Below, piece after piece: positions 34,121 to 45,762 of a stretch of 64,000 nt of DNA. Source of the stretch: Piper betle (lineage: Eukaryota; Streptophyta; Magnoliopsida; Piperales; Piperaceae); assembly GCA_033002965.1 (NCBI GenBank), contig JAURVB010012964.1, positions 310,001 to 374,000 on the forward strand, written 5' to 3'. Both the position numbers and the translations under genes were made by a program. The stretch's first letter is position 1. Each line of letters starts with the position of its first letter. A model generated the notes under the pieces. It made no database searches and was not told the origin of the DNA. It was given only the letters and a program-made list of their open reading frames with translations.

Positions 34121-34326
34121 TTTTTTAAGTGAGGCACTTTTGACTTTTAATCGAGCTGGCGAACCAGCTCACAAAAATTAAACAGTTTAAGTATATTCGA
34201 GCTCGAGTCGAGCTCAAACACATAAAAACTCGTTCGATCTCGAGTCGAGTTCGAACGAGTTTTGAACTATTCGAGCCGAGTTTGAACACATGTTGAGCTC
34301 GGCTCGCTCGCTCAATTAGCACCCCT

Positions 34327-34719
34327 ACCCACTCCCATTAGCCACTCTCATATCACGTGCTCCCCTTGCTTCTCTATTTAACCTCAACCCTTTGATTGGA
34401 TTACAAAAAACAATTAGTTGATAAGATAAATTTTAGTCATGTCGTACCAAATATATGGCCACATGATTTAAAATAGATGGCTAGATTTACATATTGTTGA
34501 CGTTATTACATCAGAGGTTATTGATATTAAGCAATATTATATTATATATATCTAGTAATTATTATAATAGCATAAATTTTGCCACAGTGGTCATTCTCAT
34601 TTATGTATATATATAGATGATATATATATTATCTGATAAAGTTACAAATATATATTGATTACATAGTTTACAAGAAATAGTTAACTAATAGAGAAGTTAC
34701 AAAAGCTAACTCAATTTAT
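34327..34719. other. AT-rich noncoding sequence
   Basis: Contains CACGTG near 34358 and AT-rich repeats; no gene. Confidence 0.5.
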
Positions 34720-35330
34720 TTTTATATCGAAGACTTTTAGATATTTGTCTAATACTTTTGAGCAAATTCCCGACAAATAAACAAACCGTGAGTTTTGGTA
34801 TTAGACGATTATATTGACCGGACTAGGCCCTTGGACAAAATATGAGCTGCTTGGTCACGTGTTGGAATGTATTGAACATTTAAGTAACCTTGAGCAAAAC
34901 GTTCACAGACGAAGTGGTAATCGACTTCGTATGTTTGGTTTGTCTATCAAAAACATGATTGGCTTCAATATAGGCTACTGAAATATTATCACTCCAAATT
35001 ATTGATGGAGTAAGAATCAAAACATGTAGCTCTTGAAAGAGGTGGAGGATCTAAGAGATTTCTAAAGTTGCGGTGGCCGAAGCCCGATATTCAGCTTTAA
35101 CACTTAACCGAACCTCTGTATGCTTGTTTCTTTTTGGAAGACCACAATAGAAATCTCCCAAGAATGGCCTAGTCATAGCTCTAGTGTCGGCCATGAGAGC
35201 AAATTTAAGAATCGATAAAAGTACAAGCCCATGATTAAGAGAGCCCTTGAGGTGTTTTAGGATTCGTTTATTAGTGGACCGATTTTTATTTCTTAGCGTA
35301 TTTTGAAACTAGCAAGCCTAATTAATAACA
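34720..35330 (-). pseudogene. Copia RNase H fragment
   Basis: Minus-strand translation gives HLKGSLNHGLVL (about 35255), FYCGLPKRNKHTEVRLSVKAEYRA (about 35150-35070), LEISQILHLFQELHV, IIWSDNISVAYI and FDRQTKHTKS. This is the end of a copia RNase H of a different lineage from the element at 35456. Several stops and internal losses (the GCPDDRRSTSGY section is missing) show decay. No LTR is assigned. Confidence 0.75.
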
Positions 35331-35455
35331 TATTGTATATACAGCCAAGTAACACCCGAATTTTGGCTCAAACCCAAACCGGATGGCCATGTTAGACTTT
35401 AGATCAATTATGTATGATCTTTAGAAAGCAAAACCATAACCAACCAAGACCCAAC
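35331..35455. other. Unassigned spacer
   Basis: No gene or repeat recognised before the copia LTR. Confidence 0.4.
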
Positions 35456-35866
35456 TATTGGACTTTATTAGATTTCATATCAAATTATTGAGTAAATAAA
35501 CTACATAGTGGAAGCGTACCTGAAGCCATAAGAGAAACTAGAGTCTTGACCACCTTAGGTATTGATCTTCTGAATCTAAGAAGAGTTTTCTAAAACCTGA
35601 ATTCTGGTCAATGGGATACCAGAACGAAAACTGTTTATTGATTCAGGGACCATAACCTCCTTATTTATAGCTGTAGTTTCATAAATTCATTTTCACCCAT
35701 CACGAAAAGAGAAATATGAAAAAGTATCTACACATTGAATTCCACACCTTAATTTATGGCCCATAACCTTTCACTTTAGTAGATCAATTTAATTTAGGCC
35801 AACCTTATATAATAACATATGACATAATTCCTGATTCACGTATATATTTATGTCCAACATCCAACA
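35456..35866 (-). repeat. 3' LTR of the copia element
   Basis: 411 bp, ends ACATCCAACA on the plus strand. On the minus strand it is preceded by CCAAGTGGGAGAT (35879-35867), the classic copia polypurine tract. Confidence 0.88.
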
Positions 35867-36214
35867 ATCTCCCACTTGGACTTAATATATACACGAAGAT
35901 AATTGTATAACCTTATGAGCTCCAAAACATATGTCATTATTCCAAAATAACAATCTCGTCCATTAATCAATGTCAATATAGGATCAAGGCAACTTTTGTT
36001 ACATTTATTGTAACTAAACCCATCCATGGTCACATACATCAACATAATTAAATGACATAGATCAAGTATGGATGTGTAGCATGAAAATTACATGTAATTT
36101 GATCTAACATGCCTATTTTCAACTGGTCCAACCTTATGAGATCACCAAAAATACCAAAACAGAGTGAACCTTAAACCAAATACAAACTCCCACTAAAGTA
36201 GCATATCATCAAAT

Positions 36215-37878
36215 GATACAACACCCATATGAGCAATATGCTCATGAAAGACCTTGGGTGGTAAACTTTTAGTAAGCGGATCCGCAACCATGGAGTTTGT
36301 CCCAATATACTCTATAGAGACTTTACCACTCTGAACTCTTTCTTTCACAACAAGGAACTTGATCTCTAAATATTTTGATTTAGATGAGCTCCTATTGTTA
36401 TTTGAATATAATACTGCATATTAATTGTCACAAAATATCTTAAGTGATCTTTCAATTTTATCAATAATGTGCAGCCCTGTGACAAAATTCCGCAACCATA
36501 TTCTATGATTGGATGCTTCATAACAAGCTATGAATTCAGCTGCCATAGTGGAAGAAGCTATGAGTGTCTGCTTAGCACTCTTCCAAGAAATAGCTCCTCC
36601 AGCAAGTAGATAGACGTAATCAGAAGTGGATCGACGACTATCTTGGCATCCAGCAAAGTCAGAATCAGAATACCCAATGATCTCAAGTTGATCTGACTTC
36701 CGATATGTAAGCATATATTGTTTTGTTCTTTGAAGATACCTCATGACTCTTTTGGCTGCTATCCAGTGATCCAATCCCGGATTACTTAAATATCTGCCCA
36801 ACATTCCAACAATATACGCAATATCTGAACGCGTACATACTTGAGCATACATAAGACTTCCCACTGCTAAAGCATAGGGAATCTTTTGCATTTCTTTTCC
36901 TTCTATATGATTTTTAGGGCATTGATTGAGACTGAATTTGTCTCCTTTAGAAACTGGGGTATCTCCTGGTTTACAATTTTGCATGCCAAATCTTTTAAGC
37001 ACTTTTTCTATATAGGTCTTTTGTGATAATCCAAGTATACATCGATCGCGATCCCAATGTATTTGAATTCCTAATACAAAAGACGCATTTCCAAGATCTT
37101 TCATTTCAAATTTCTTTGATAAAAATCTCTTGGTTTCGTGAAAAAAATGTATATCATTACTGGCAAGCAATATATCATCAACATATAAAACCAGGAAAAT
37201 ATACTTACTCCCACTAAACTTATGGTATATACAATCATCAATAACATTCATCTCAAAACCAAACGAGAGAATCACTTGATGAAATTTGTGATACCATTGA
37301 CAAGAAGCTTGTTTAAGTCCATACATGGATTTCTTTAATTTGCAAACTATATTCTTTGAATCTCCCAATACAAAGTTTTCTAGTTGCATCATATAAATTG
37401 TTTCATCTATGTCTCCATTTAGAAACGCAATCTTTACATCCATCTGATGTAACTCAAGATCAAAATATGTCACTAATGCCATAATTATTCTGAACGAGTC
37501 TTTCGATGAAACTGGAGAGAAAGCCTCATTATAATCGATGTCTTCCTTTTGAGTAAAGCCCTTTGCAACAAGACATGCCTTATATCTTTCTACATTACCT
37601 TTCGAATCCCTATTGGTTTTAAATATCCATTTACAACCAATAGGTTTCACACCTTTAGGCAATGGAACAAGATTCCAAACGTCATTAGCTTTCATGGATT
37701 TTATCTCTTCATTCATAGCATCAATCCACTTTTGAGAATTAGAACTCGTCATGGCTTGATGAAAAGTGATTGGATCATCTTCCATCATTCCAATGTTATC
37801 CTCATGTTCTTCGAGAAAAATGATATAATCATCTGAAATAGCATTTCTCCTTTCTCTTATGGATCTCCTTAATGGCAT
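36215..37878 (-). pseudogene. Copia reverse transcriptase and RNase H
   Basis: A 485-codon open frame (37878-36421) covers RT: IGCKWIFKTNRD, KGFTQKEDIDYNEAFSPV, HQMDVKIAFLNGDI, YGLKQASCQWYHKF and the catalytic LYVDDILLAS. RNase H follows with SDSDFAGCQDSRRSTSDYVY and SSTMAAEFIA. The frame then meets TAA at 36421 within the CDN(K)AA motif, but recognisable RNase H continues to about 36215 (YIGTNSMVADPLTKSLPPKVF). Upstream a stop (about 37952) separates it from the rest of pol. The catalytic residues I can check are intact, so the polyprotein was lost by few mutations. Confidence 0.9.
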
Positions 37879-38291
37879 TTGCTCTTGAGGTTGTTGAGTT
37901 TGCTCTTCACGTATAACTTGATTAGAGAGATTCTCGACATTATCTTATAATTCTGGTATTATTTTTTGAACAACATCAGGATTATGACCTTGACCCTGAT
38001 TATTGTCAAGAACAATCATGGGAAGAGAAACAGATTCTTTCTTCAAAGACAAAGTCTCTAACCTCATTTCCCCTTCAAACTCAATATCCTCAAAGAACTG
38101 GGCATTGCCCGTCTCAAAGAATCACCTTATTGTGGGATCATAAAACTTATATCCTCTAGGCCATTCAGAATACCTAACAAAATAACTGCTAACTGTTCTT
38201 GAGTCCAGTTTCTTTTATTTGACCTATAAGGCTTTGCCTCAGCTGGACAGCCCCAAATGCATAAATGCATAATACTGGGTTTCTTTCCAGT
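37879..38291 (-). pseudogene. Copia integrase-RT linker, broken
   Basis: Weak minus-strand similarity to integrase C-terminal and linker sequence (FVRYSEWPRGYKFY near 38180-38140) with stops. Confidence 0.5.
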
Positions 38292-38657
38292 CTATAATTC
38301 ATAAGGGGTCTTAACAGTTGCCTTTGTTGGTACTCTATTAAAAAGATAAACTAAAGTCTTTAGTGCCTCACCCCAAAGTGAATCAGGTAAAGTAGTATGA
38401 GCAATCATACTTCTTACCATGTCCTTTAATGTTCGGTTTCGTCTTTCAGCAATACCATTCATGCTAGGAGTACCTGGCATTGTGTATTGTGGGACAATTC
38501 TGCACTTTTCTAGGAATTTGGCAAATGGTCCTAGACGTTGTACACCTGATCCATTATATCTACCATAGTATTCACCACCACGGTCAGATCTGATAGCCTT
38601 AATAGTTTTGTCAAGTTGGTTCTTAACTTTAGCCTTATATGCCTTAAATACGTCCAA
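38292..38657 (-). pseudogene. Copia integrase core
   Basis: IRSDRGGEY carries the second catalytic Asp, [17 protein letters not shown] the Glu, followed by [10 protein letters not shown] and YLFNRVPTK. The first Asp (TDICGPF) lies in the neighbouring frame near 38760. Confidence 0.88.
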
Positions 38658-38710
38658 TGCTTGAGACTTTTCATGAATGAGATAAAGGTAACCATAACGA
38701 GAATAATTGT

Positions 38711-39959
38711 CTATGAACGTAATAAAATATTGTTGACCATTTCAACAAGCCATAGGAATGGCCCACAAATGTCCGTATATATTAGTTCTAAGACGCTTGA
38801 AGATTTATTGGCACCTAGTCTCCTTATATTTGTTTGTTTTCCCTTAATGCACTCAATACAGACTTGAAAATCTGATAAATTGAGAGAATCAAGAATTTCA
38901 TTTGACATAAGTCGTTCAATTCTGTGTTTAGAAATGTGTCCTAAACGCTTGTGCCATAATAAAGCAGAATTCTCATTGGTTAATTTTCTTTTCGTACCAC
39001 TTAAACCCACATGTAAAGTTTCATTAAAAGATGCAATAGTATCAAGTAAATATACATTATCATAAAAAGACAAGAAACCTGTAACAACAATCTTTAAATT
39101 TAAGAAAATACTAAATTTATTATTTCTAAATGAACAAGAGTAACCAGATTTGTCCAATATAGAAATAGAAACCAAATTCTGTCTAAAAGACGGTACTATA
39201 TATGTTTCTTTTAAATCCAAATAATATCTTATCTTTAATAATAATCTAAAAATCCTTATTGCTTCAACTATAACTGATTTTCCATCACCCACATAGATGA
39301 ATCTTTCAGCATCATTTGACTTTCGACAACTCAGGCAACCTTGCATTGACACACTTATGTGAGTGGTAGCACCCGAATCTAGCCACCAAGTGTATATGGG
39401 TACTGAAGCTAAATTAACCTCAAAACAAATAAAATTAAGAAATAGACCTTTCTTTACACACCATGCGTGATACTTAGTGCATTCCTTCTTCATTTGTCCA
39501 GATTTACCACAAAAGAAACAACAAGAAGCCTGATTTTTCTTTCTTTTGCTGTTGTTTGTGAGACCCATTATCAGCATCCTTAGCCCTTTTCCTTTTCTTA
39601 TTTTTGTCCTGATAGGTACTAGCCAAATGAGCACTCTCAGCCTGTTCTTACTTCAATCTTTCTTCTTCTTGCACACAATAAGAAATGAGCTCATTAAGAG
39701 TTCATTTGTCCCTTTGACAATTATAACTGACTTTGAATTGACTGAATTGTGCAGGAAGAGAAATTAAAACTAAATGCACGAGCAAATCTTCAAATAGCTC
39801 TAACCTTAGTGCTTTTAGTTTTGAAGCAATATTTGACATCTCTAAGATGTACTCCCTTATGCTTGTTTTTGCCTTTAAAATTAGAACTGAATTAATGTTG
39901 GCAGAAATCATATAAGCAGATTGATTAACCAGATTCATAGAACAAAACAAAATGCCCAT
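38711..39959 (-). pseudogene. Copia gag C-terminus, protease and GAG-pre-integrase
   Basis: The frame 39959-39702 is gag (YMISANINSVLILKAKTSI, EYILEMSNIASKLKAL). The frame 39634-38711 carries a zinc knuckle with the His replaced by Gln (CFFCGKSGQMKKEC), protease WWLDSGATTHIS, and LWHKRLGHISKHRIERL..IECIKGKQTN. It ends with TDICGPF, the start of the integrase core. The N-terminal half of gag is missing; the frame passes into the tandem-repeat leader at 39960. Confidence 0.85.
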
Positions 39960-40019
39960 AATAAGATTAATAATTCAATCAATATTGAATCCCATCATTA
40001 GATACCTAGCACAATATTA

Positions 40020-42380
40020 ATATTTAGTCTTTGAACAGAAATATTAATTTGTAAGTAGTACTCTAAGTGCAGTAATTAAATATGGATAATAAATCCTGCC
40101 AAATAATAAACCTTCCTTTGGGCCGATTTATTATCCACATGAAAACTTGATAATTATTCCATATTTAAAATGAATCTTAATACAGTAATCAAATATAGAT
40201 ATCTATAAATCCTGTCAAATAATAAACCTTCCTTTTGTAAAAACCATGATTTTTATTACAAGACTCGAACCTAAATATTATGAAATAAATATAGATGAAC
40301 CGATATGATTGGTTATCAAGTCGACCGGTCATGGTTCGACTTAAGGTCACCTAGAAAATACCTATTAATGAATGGATGATGGGGTGTGAGAATTTAATGA
40401 AGGGGCTCGTTGAACCTAGGAAATACCAATGGATGATGGGGTATGAGAATTTAATGGAGGGAATGGTTGAAGTGTATATATATGCAGGAGGAGGGAGTAT
40501 TTCATCCCTCATCTCCGTCCCAGGCGACCTCCCCATTACTGTGTGAGTATTTCATCCCTCATCTTATTTGTTTCCATTAGGATTCTTGCATGCAAAGTTT
40601 GTTGAAGATGCCCTGCCAAGTTGCTAGATCTCCAGCGTCTTATGCATGGGGTTCTTGTTGATTGCTTAGTTATTTTGTAAATGGACATTTTAATAATTAA
40701 ATTATCAATTAGATAATGGGGATTTGGATGGGGATAATTAATAATTAATTATCATTAGAATTGCTGAAAATTTAATAAGGAATGAAGACTAACATGAACT
40801 AATTACATCATTTAAAATTGATAGTATATTAGTCATGTAAGTTGCATGTAGGTTCATGCAAAATAAAATTATACTAATGTATAATTTTATGCCCTCATTT
40901 AGATTAGGGTTCACGGGTCACAGTCAGACGAAGTCACAAGTCAGGTACGTATAATAAGTAGAACATCGTACTTTCCTTGTTGGTAGCCTAGGTCGGCCTG
41001 AGCCCAGATTCGACCACCATGCACCGAGTGCAACCGGGGTCAAAGAATTGACTCAGTCCGACACGGGGTCGTATTATGTGCGTAAATTGTGTAATGCATC
41101 GACATTGTTTTGGAGTAGTGATAGCCGCCCCATAAAAAGGCTACGGCCGGGGTGAGCGAGGCACAGCGATTCCTCCATCGCACTGGAGTGCAGTGATAGC
41201 CTCCCCATAAAAAGACTACGACCGGGGTGTGTGAGGCACTGGCACTAGAATTGGTAGTGAGAGCTTCCCCACAAACAGGGCGTAGCAATCACCTGAGTGC
41301 AGTGATAGCCTCCCCATAAAAAGGCTACGGCCGGGGTGTGTGAGGCACTGGCACTAGAGTTGGCAGTGAGAGCTTCCCCACAAACGAGGCGTAGCATTCA
41401 CCTGAGTGCAGTGATAGCCTCCCCATAAAAAGGCTACGGCCGGGGTGTGCGAGGCACTGGCACTAGAATTGGTAGTGAGAGCTTCCCCACAAACGGGGCG
41501 TAGCAATCACCCGAGTGCAGTGATAGCTTCCCCACAAAAAGGCTACGGTCGGGGTGTGCGAGGCACTGGCACTGGAGACGGTAGTGGTAGCCTCCCCACA
41601 AAAGGGCTAAGGCCGGGGTGTGCGGATCACAGCGGATACCTCCTCCGCATTGTTTTGGAGTATAGCGGAATCGCTCCACCGCATATTAAAATAAACATAA
41701 GGAAATAGTGGAATGTACTTGATTTGTTTTATCTATTATACTACTTAGTGTTGAAATCACTAACGCGGAATTGCCTCCGCAGGTGTGCAGATACGAAATT
41801 AGGTGATTGACAACCAGGGCATGGAGCAAAATAAATATGAGGACTCCTTTTTTATTTATTTGAGAAATAAGTGTGGCTACTAGGAAACGGTCTAAGACTG
41901 TGGGATCTTTATATATGTTTTTGTTAAAAAAATGTTAGACATATTTGCTTAATTGTGAGTAACACCTGGCCAGCTAAGCCCACAATGTTGTGACAAATGG
42001 CCGGGTCGTTACACCTGTGGGCTGATTTATTATCCACATGGAAACCTGATAGTCATCTCATATTTATTACAAAAATAAGTCTCAGTGTGTAAAATATGGA
42101 CTATAAATCCTATCAAACAATAAACCTTCCTTTGGGCCGATTTATCATTCACATGGACGCCTGCTAATTATCTATTATTTATTAAAAATGAATCTTAGTA
42201 TAGTAATCAAATATAGACCATAAATCCTGTCAAATAATAAACTTTCTTTTAGGCCAATTTATTATCCACATGGACACTTAACAATCATTTCATATTTATT
42301 ACTACAAATGAATATATAATTCTGTCAAATATTAACCTCCTTTGAGCTGATTAATATCTACATGAATTAAATACTCATAA
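40020..42380. repeat. 118 bp tandem repeats in the copia leader (split by solo LTR)
   Basis: AAATCCTGYCAAATAATAAACCTTCCTTTGGGCC recurs at about 40089, 40207, 42103, 42220 and, degenerate, 42317: a spacing of 117-118 bp once the solo LTR is removed. Confidence 0.8.
40236..42013 (+). repeat. Solo LTR of the 14590-type chromovirus-like family
   Basis: 1778 bp, TGTAAAAACC...GGTCGTTACA, highly similar to 17790-19626 including the GC-rich 110 bp array (41110-41610). Flanks CCTTT (40231-40235) and CCTGT (42014-42018) are a 5 bp duplication with one change. No primer site follows, so the element was reduced by LTR-LTR recombination. Confidence 0.93.
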
Positions 42381-42677
42381 CCATCTTAATATTTAAAATT
42401 TTGATTTCCACAAAAGAGGCTATTTTGGCAACATATTGTAGTTTTTAATAAATTTTATAATATTAATTATAGCTGAACAAAAAAAAGGTTATAAAAATAA
42501 CTTTATGTGGGAGTTTCCAAAATTATAACCTTTTGTAACTATATTTTCTTCTACTTTCCTTAATCCTGAATCTGTAGATCTGAATGGAATAGAACTGAAT
42601 AGTTCCAATCCATAATTTAAATATAAATTAAAACCTAATACTCGATGATTTAATATGAAGGTGGTTCTAATGCCACT
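42381..42677 (-). other. Copia leader with degenerate primer site
   Basis: No gene. The minus strand at 42675-42663 reads TGGCATTAGAACC, a decayed TGGTATCAGAGCC, 2 bp from the 5' LTR. Confidence 0.6.
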
Positions 42678-43109
42678 TGTTAGACTTTATTAGATTTCAT
42701 ATCAAATCATCGAGTAAATAAATTAGATAGCAGAAACGTACCTTAAGCCATAAGAGAAACTAGAGTCTTGACCACTTAAGTACTGGTCTTCTGAATCTAA
42801 GAAGAGTTTTCCAAAAAACCTGAATTCTGGACAATGTGATACCAAAACAAAAATTATTTATTGATTCAAGGAACATAACTTCCTTATTTATAATTGTAGT
42901 TTCATAAATTCATTTTCACCCATCACGAAAAGAGAAATATAAAAAGGTATCTACACATTGAATTCCACACTTTTCACATTGAATTTCACACCTTAATTTA
43001 TGGCCCATAACCTTTCACTTTAATAGATCAATTTAATTTAAATAACCTTATATAATAACATATGATATAATTCCTGATTCACGTATATATTTATGTCCAA
43101 CATCTAACA
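42678..43109 (-). repeat. 5' LTR of the copia element
   Basis: 432 bp, TGTTAGAC...ATCTAACA. It contains a short duplication (ACATTGAATT..CACA, near 42953-42990) absent from the other LTR. Confidence 0.88.
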
Positions 43110-44020
43110 CTAGCTACTCAAGGTGTGAAGGCCTAACCATGAGTTGTACAAACATGAACCGCATGAATACATTACATGCATGAAAAACATCTAAGGTGGG
43201 CTTATGCAAATATAATACCTATATAAGTCAAAATTATTAAGGCTAAAAAGGATTTAGTAGAGTTTTTCAAGTGAATGGGATTGTAAGAGGAAGTTGTCCA
43301 CAACACAACCAGCTATTAGTATAATAATATATCACAATAATAATATACAATCACAAAGTATAAGGATATATAGTCATAACTTCGATGAACCTTTACCTAC
43401 AAGTAATTAGAAAGAAAAATTATGGTCATTTAAACCACTATTTCACATCTAATTATACAATTATAAAAGAACAATGCAATCACAGATAATATCACCAAGT
43501 GTGTTGTGGTCATCTAAACCACCACCGACACTTGGTCTTCACTCCTCCTTTATGACTTTCTAAATACTAACATTTACTCCTCCACCATGATTTTTTTTTT
43601 TGGTTCTTGCAATGAAAACGTGAAGGATTTTGCAAATCTGATTTATATTACTAAACTATTCTAGGATTGCAGTTTTGAGTGTACCAACAAACTCATATTA
43701 CATCTCCATACCCAGAGTATTACCGTCTATAAATCAACTAGAAATGAAATTGGATATAATAAGGAAAATAACACACAAATGTCATAGGACTAATGAATAA
43801 GTGATGAGTTATCTTAGTCCACGGAGCAAGGTGATGATTTAATTGTTTCAGGGGATTAAGGGATATTTGCTTTTGGTTTTAAAATGATTTTAATAAAATT
43901 ATAATAATATATTTTAATAATAAATTTTTATATATTGAATACTATAGGTAATATACATGTAATCTTATGCAATATAATGAACTATTTTAACAAATAAAAT
44001 TTAATTTAATTTTGAAAAAT

Positions 44021-44052
<32 letters not shown>
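44021..44052. repeat. (AT)n microsatellite
   Basis: About 16 uninterrupted AT units. Confidence 0.85.
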
Positions 44053-44166
44053 CAATAATATAATATTTATATATATTCCTTAAGGCGTATGATACAAGTG
44101 GATGCGTCGGGTACGATATAAGTACGAAAAAACTGCAGCGTCGATTGAGCTGGTGTAGGTAACATT

Positions 44167-44319
44167 AAGGTACTAAATCAACATTTACTGAGTGCATTTG
44201 ATTTCTATTTTACGTTTAAGGTACTCAATCAACATTTGCTGAGTGCATTTGATTTCTACTTTATATTTAAGGTACTCAATCAACATTTACTGAGTGTATT
44301 TGTTTTCTACTTTATATTT
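44167..44319 (+). repeat. 51 bp tandem repeat, three units
   Basis: AAGGTACT(A/C)AATCAACATTT starts at 44167, 44218 and 44269, with few differences per unit; a partial fourth follows. Confidence 0.85.
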
Positions 44320-45762
44320 ATGGTATCCAATGGATACCTGCCGTTAGTATTATGCCCCACATGTTATTTTTTAAAACAGAAAATTTAATAAATGAAATAT
44401 AAATATTTTTTAAAATACTAATTTTGTAATTAAAGTTTTATGTGTGTGTGTGTGTTGGGCGGGTCGGGTCGGGTGGGGTGTTATGAAAAGGGTTCATTAA
44501 TCCAAAATAGCAAAACTTCTATGGAGTCTGGACCATTTGGCATAAGGGCAATCCAGGTCTTTTATTTAAAATAAAAAAAAATTCGAGTCATTGATAGCCA
44601 AATCCAGCTGTGAACAACCAAATCTTGCCGTAGAGCGGCTAATCCGGCTAACGACAGTTGGATCTTAGCACCTCCGGTTAGAGGGGGTTAAGTATGGCCT
44701 CTTTTGGCCAACTCCAGTCATCGGTGATTGAATCTCCGTTAATTTCTTTATAATAAGACGCAAGACTTTATGCCAAATAGTTACCCTTATAAATTTTGTC
44801 TCTGTTAATTTCTTATTAAAAGTACAAGTAAAACATGGAATTTTTTTATAAAAAGATTTTATGTTTCACATCTACATCATAATTTAACTCATTGTATATT
44901 GCAATCACAAAAAATTTTTGCTTTTTATATCTTTTTTATACCAATCAAATGGACCGTAAAGGGGCATTCAGTTGCATTAATTTAAGCTTCTTTATTAGAA
45001 AAATAAAATAATAGTGATAAAAACCAAAAATATATATATGGCAAAATGTTAGCAAAATATATAAAATAATAGAGACACTTTTAAAACCTTTACAAAATAT
45101 TAGAAAATAAAAGACAAGTTGATTCTTTTTCATTTTTTTTCAAATACTTATAGTATAACTCCCTAATAGTTATAACTGCCAAATAATATTTTGTGAGCTC
45201 TGCCACTTTTTATAATTATAACAAAAGAATTTTGTAATAAAGTTTTCTTGAAAATGCATATAAATCCAAATCACCTTGAATCTCTATCTAATTAGAGATA
45301 ATCAAATCTCCTTAAGTAATCTCATAACTTTACAAGATATTTCAAATTCAAAGATAGTGTAATAACTTAGACTATTTTATTTTATGGTTTAAGGTGGCCC
45401 ACATCCTATATAAGTATATAAGTTACCCGTTTAATTTGAAATTTTTTTTAGAATCTCATAAAATAAGATTTATATACATATAAAAAGTAAAGTGCATAAG
45501 TAAGATGTTAATAAAATTTTATCATTTTTTTAATATCAATATGACCTATTTTTAGATTTTTATAAAATACACTAGTTGATAGATATTTTAAAATTAATTT
45601 TTATTATAATTACTTTGATAATTAAAATAAAATAGTTAGAAGCATTAGATTCACTTGAAAATTTATAATTATGCTTAATATTTATTTTCTGTTAATCTAT
45701 GTTGATTTTGAGTAGTGACACCAAATATATTACTCCAAATAAAAGGGGTAGTTCATATATAT

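Larger units (their letters stand above)
33698..34326. mobile_element. Second hAT-like element
   Basis: Inverted ends AGGGTTGCTAATTGAACGAGC and AGGGGTGCTAATTGAGCGAGC (right, reverse complement) differ at two positions. Subterminal arrays of GACTCGAACTCGACTCGTA-like motifs occur at both sides. No convincing 8 bp duplication was found, so the class is tentative. No coding sequence. Confidence 0.6.
35456..43109 (-). mobile_element. Antisense copia retrotransposon containing a solo LTR
   Basis: LTRs at 35456-35866 and 42678-43109 flank, on the minus strand, a degenerate primer site, a tandem-repeat leader, gag, protease, integrase, RT and RNase H, then a polypurine tract. LTRs are clearly diverged (roughly a tenth of sites by eye), so it is old. 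Flanks CCAAC and CTAGC agree at three of five positions only. The solo LTR 40236-42013 sits in its leader. Confidence 0.9.
43110..45762. other. AT-rich noncoding stretch
   Basis: No gene or retroelement domain recognised. It includes an (AT)n tract and a 51 bp tandem repeat listed separately, and a CCGGCTAA-containing patch at 44520-44780 of unknown nature. Confidence 0.5.

Noticed and set aside
33690..34334. 8 bp target duplication for the second hAT-like element
   Set aside because: The octamers CTAAGCCC and ACCCACTC do not match; the inverted ends were kept as evidence but not a duplication.
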